A DNA stretch of 64,000 nt from DASXQK01 sp963724385 (GTDB taxonomy: Bacteria > Pseudomonadota > Alphaproteobacteria > Dongiales > Dongiaceae): positions 2,356,001 to 2,420,000 of the forward strand of contig CAVRUJ010000001.1 of NCBI GenBank assembly GCA_963724385.1. Reading direction: 5' to 3'. Every line of letters begins with the position of its first letter. Within the stretch, counting starts at the first letter, position 1. The notes beneath the pieces were generated by a model. The model saw only the letters and a list, made by a program, of their open reading frames with translations. It did no database searches and was not told where the DNA came from. A program made the translations under genes and the position numbers. Below, piece by piece: positions 63,093-64,000 of the stretch.

Positions 63093-63590
63093 ATGAGCCG
63101 CGCATTCATCAAGGAAGACGACGCCAATACCTCGGGCGAGGAGTTGCCGGAGCGGCCACAGAGCCCACATCCGAACTACGTGACCCCGGCCGGCCTGGCG
63201 GCGCTTCAAGCCCAACTGGCGGAGTTGCAGGAGCAGCGCCACCAGCTCATGGCCCATGCCGATGCCATCCTCTCCGAGGAGCATTTGAAGCCGGTGGAAC
63301 GCGACATCCGCTATTTCCAGGAACGGATCGAGCGCGCCAGCGTCATCGATCCGGCTGGCCAGCCGCAGGACAAGGTGAGTTTCGGCGCCCTGGTCACCAC
63401 CCTTGACGACGAGGGCGAGAAGCGCCGCTTCGCGATCGTGGGCGAGGACGAGGCCAATCCGGCCCATGGCAAGATCAGCTGGGTCTCGCCCCTTGCCCGC
63501 TCTCTCGCCGGCGCGTCGGTGGGGGACAGCGTGACCTGGAAACGTCCGGCGGGGGACAAGACGCTGGAAATCACGAAGATCGAGTACTAG
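63093..63590 (+). CDS. GreA/GreB-family transcription elongation factor
   Basis: The 165-residue protein begins SRAFIKEDD, as in GreB-like proteins, has an N-terminal coiled coil (GLAALQAQLAELQEQRHQLM) and the C-terminal FKBP-like domain with KVSFGALVTTLDDEGEKRRF and ISWVSPLARSLAGASVGD, the Gre signature. Such factors stimulate RNA cleavage in backtracked polymerase. Intact and typical length. Confidence 0.88.
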   Translation: MSRAFIKEDDANTSGEELPERPQSPHPNYVTPAGLAALQAQLAELQEQRHQLMAHADAILSEEHLKPVERDIRYFQERIERASVIDPAGQPQDKVSFGALVTTLDDEGEKRRFAIVGEDEANPAHGKISWVSPLARSLAGASVGDSVTWKRPAGDKTLEITKIEY

Positions 63591-64000
63591 CCCGGCGCGT
63601 TGCCCCGGAAAGCGCGCCCGTGAGGTAGAGGCAGCCGCCCGCCAGCGTCGAGCTGCCGACGAAGCATCCCTGGATCAGAAGGGCGAGCCCGAAGCCTACG
63701 TCAGCGTCATAGCCGATCAGCTGGAAGGCCAGAACCAGCGCGTATTGGAGAGCTCCGATATTGGCCGGCGCCGCCGGAATCAAGGCGGCCAGGCAGGACA
63801 TCCCCATGACCAGCAGCAGCTCCATGAAACCGAGGTCCACGCCGAGGGCGCGGCAGAGGAGCCAGGACGACGTGCTGTCCGCGGTCCAGACAACCGCTGT
63901 CGCCGCAGCGAGCAGCGCGACCTCCTCCAGGCCGGTGATGAGATGCAGGCCATCAGCCAGCGAGCGCAGGCGATGCTCGAGGAAGGAAATGGCCGCCGGC
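63571..64000 (-). CDS. Flippase-like membrane protein (UPF0104/LPG-synthase TM type), partial
   Basis: The gene enters from beyond the window end; the visible C-terminal ~140 residues contain helices TADSTSSWLLCRALG, ELLLVMGMSCLAALIPAAPA and NIGALQYALVLAFQLIGYDA. The motif AALIPAAPANIGALQYALV is typical of the lysylphosphatidylglycerol-synthetase transmembrane superfamily of lipid flippases. Its 3' end overlaps the end of the convergent Gre gene by about 20 bases. Confidence 0.72.
   Translation of the reverse strand, partial: PAAISFLEHRLRSLADGLHLITGLEEVALLAAATAVVWTADSTSSWLLCRALGVDLGFMELLLVMGMSCLAALIPAAPANIGALQYALVLAFQLIGYDADVGFGLALLIQGCFVGSSTLAGGCLYLTGALSGATRRASTRSS

Overview
The window is high-GC DNA whose conserved genes point to an alphaproteobacterium, probably Rhodospirillales-like. 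The evidence is a Tim44-domain protein, a DUF2189 membrane protein, Tad-type pseudopilin-like genes, an XRE regulator of the alphaproteobacterial type and a GreB-like factor. This placement is inference from protein families; no rRNA or tRNA gene is visible.

Block 1 (1-30.3 kb) is ordinary chromosome. It holds small secreted or membrane proteins, a PAS-GGDEF-EAL c-di-GMP enzyme, a TadE-TadE-TadG operon, and a tightly overlapping minus-strand catabolic operon at 13.97-8.09 kb. That operon encodes a histidine/aromatic ammonia-lyase homologue without the canonical MIO tripeptide, a UbiD decarboxylase, a cyclic amidohydrolase, a hydantoin/Asp-Glu racemase and an N-carbamoyl-D-amino-acid hydrolase. 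Next come a response regulator, a cytochrome c, an acyltransferase, an SDR and a ureidoglycolate-lyase-like protein. A methylamine-type locus follows: a LysR gene divergent from a TMADH-like flavoprotein and an MttB-family methyltransferase. Housekeeping genes (LOG, tautomerase, MTA/SAH nucleosidase, TAXI-Sel1-PAS operon, patatin, ThDP enzyme) complete the block.

Block 2 (about 30.4-57.5 kb) looks like a decayed integrated element or a mosaic of several. A frameshifted tyrosine integrase lies at its right edge, and a 24-bp near-identical direct repeat occurs at 30,391 and 57,505. Inside are an IS1380-like transposase remnant, a tape-measure/transglycosylase gene, an ABA-sandwich protein, an excisionase-like HTH protein and a large Toprim/ATPase primase-helicase. 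An A+T-rich GGCTACA-repeat region resembles a replication origin. Two ParB-like genes flank an array of eight palindromes with covarying arms. Short coiled-coil and Cys-rich proteins follow. Chromosome-like genes (Tim44, GT2 plus a polytopic membrane protein, DUF2189, methyltransferase, DoxX) are interspersed. A roughly 580-bp duplication carrying a paralogous gene pair, and other dispersed repeats, are confined to this block. Apparent one-base frameshifts are much denser here than elsewhere.

Block 3 (57.7-64 kb) returns to intact chromosome. It has an Asp/Glu-racemase-family enzyme, DadA-like and FOXRED-like FAD oxidoreductases, a GcvR-type ACT protein, an SMP-30 lactonase, a GreB-like factor and a partial flippase-like membrane protein.

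Many single-base frameshifts, some in genes that look otherwise conserved, mean that assembly error must be excluded before decay is inferred.
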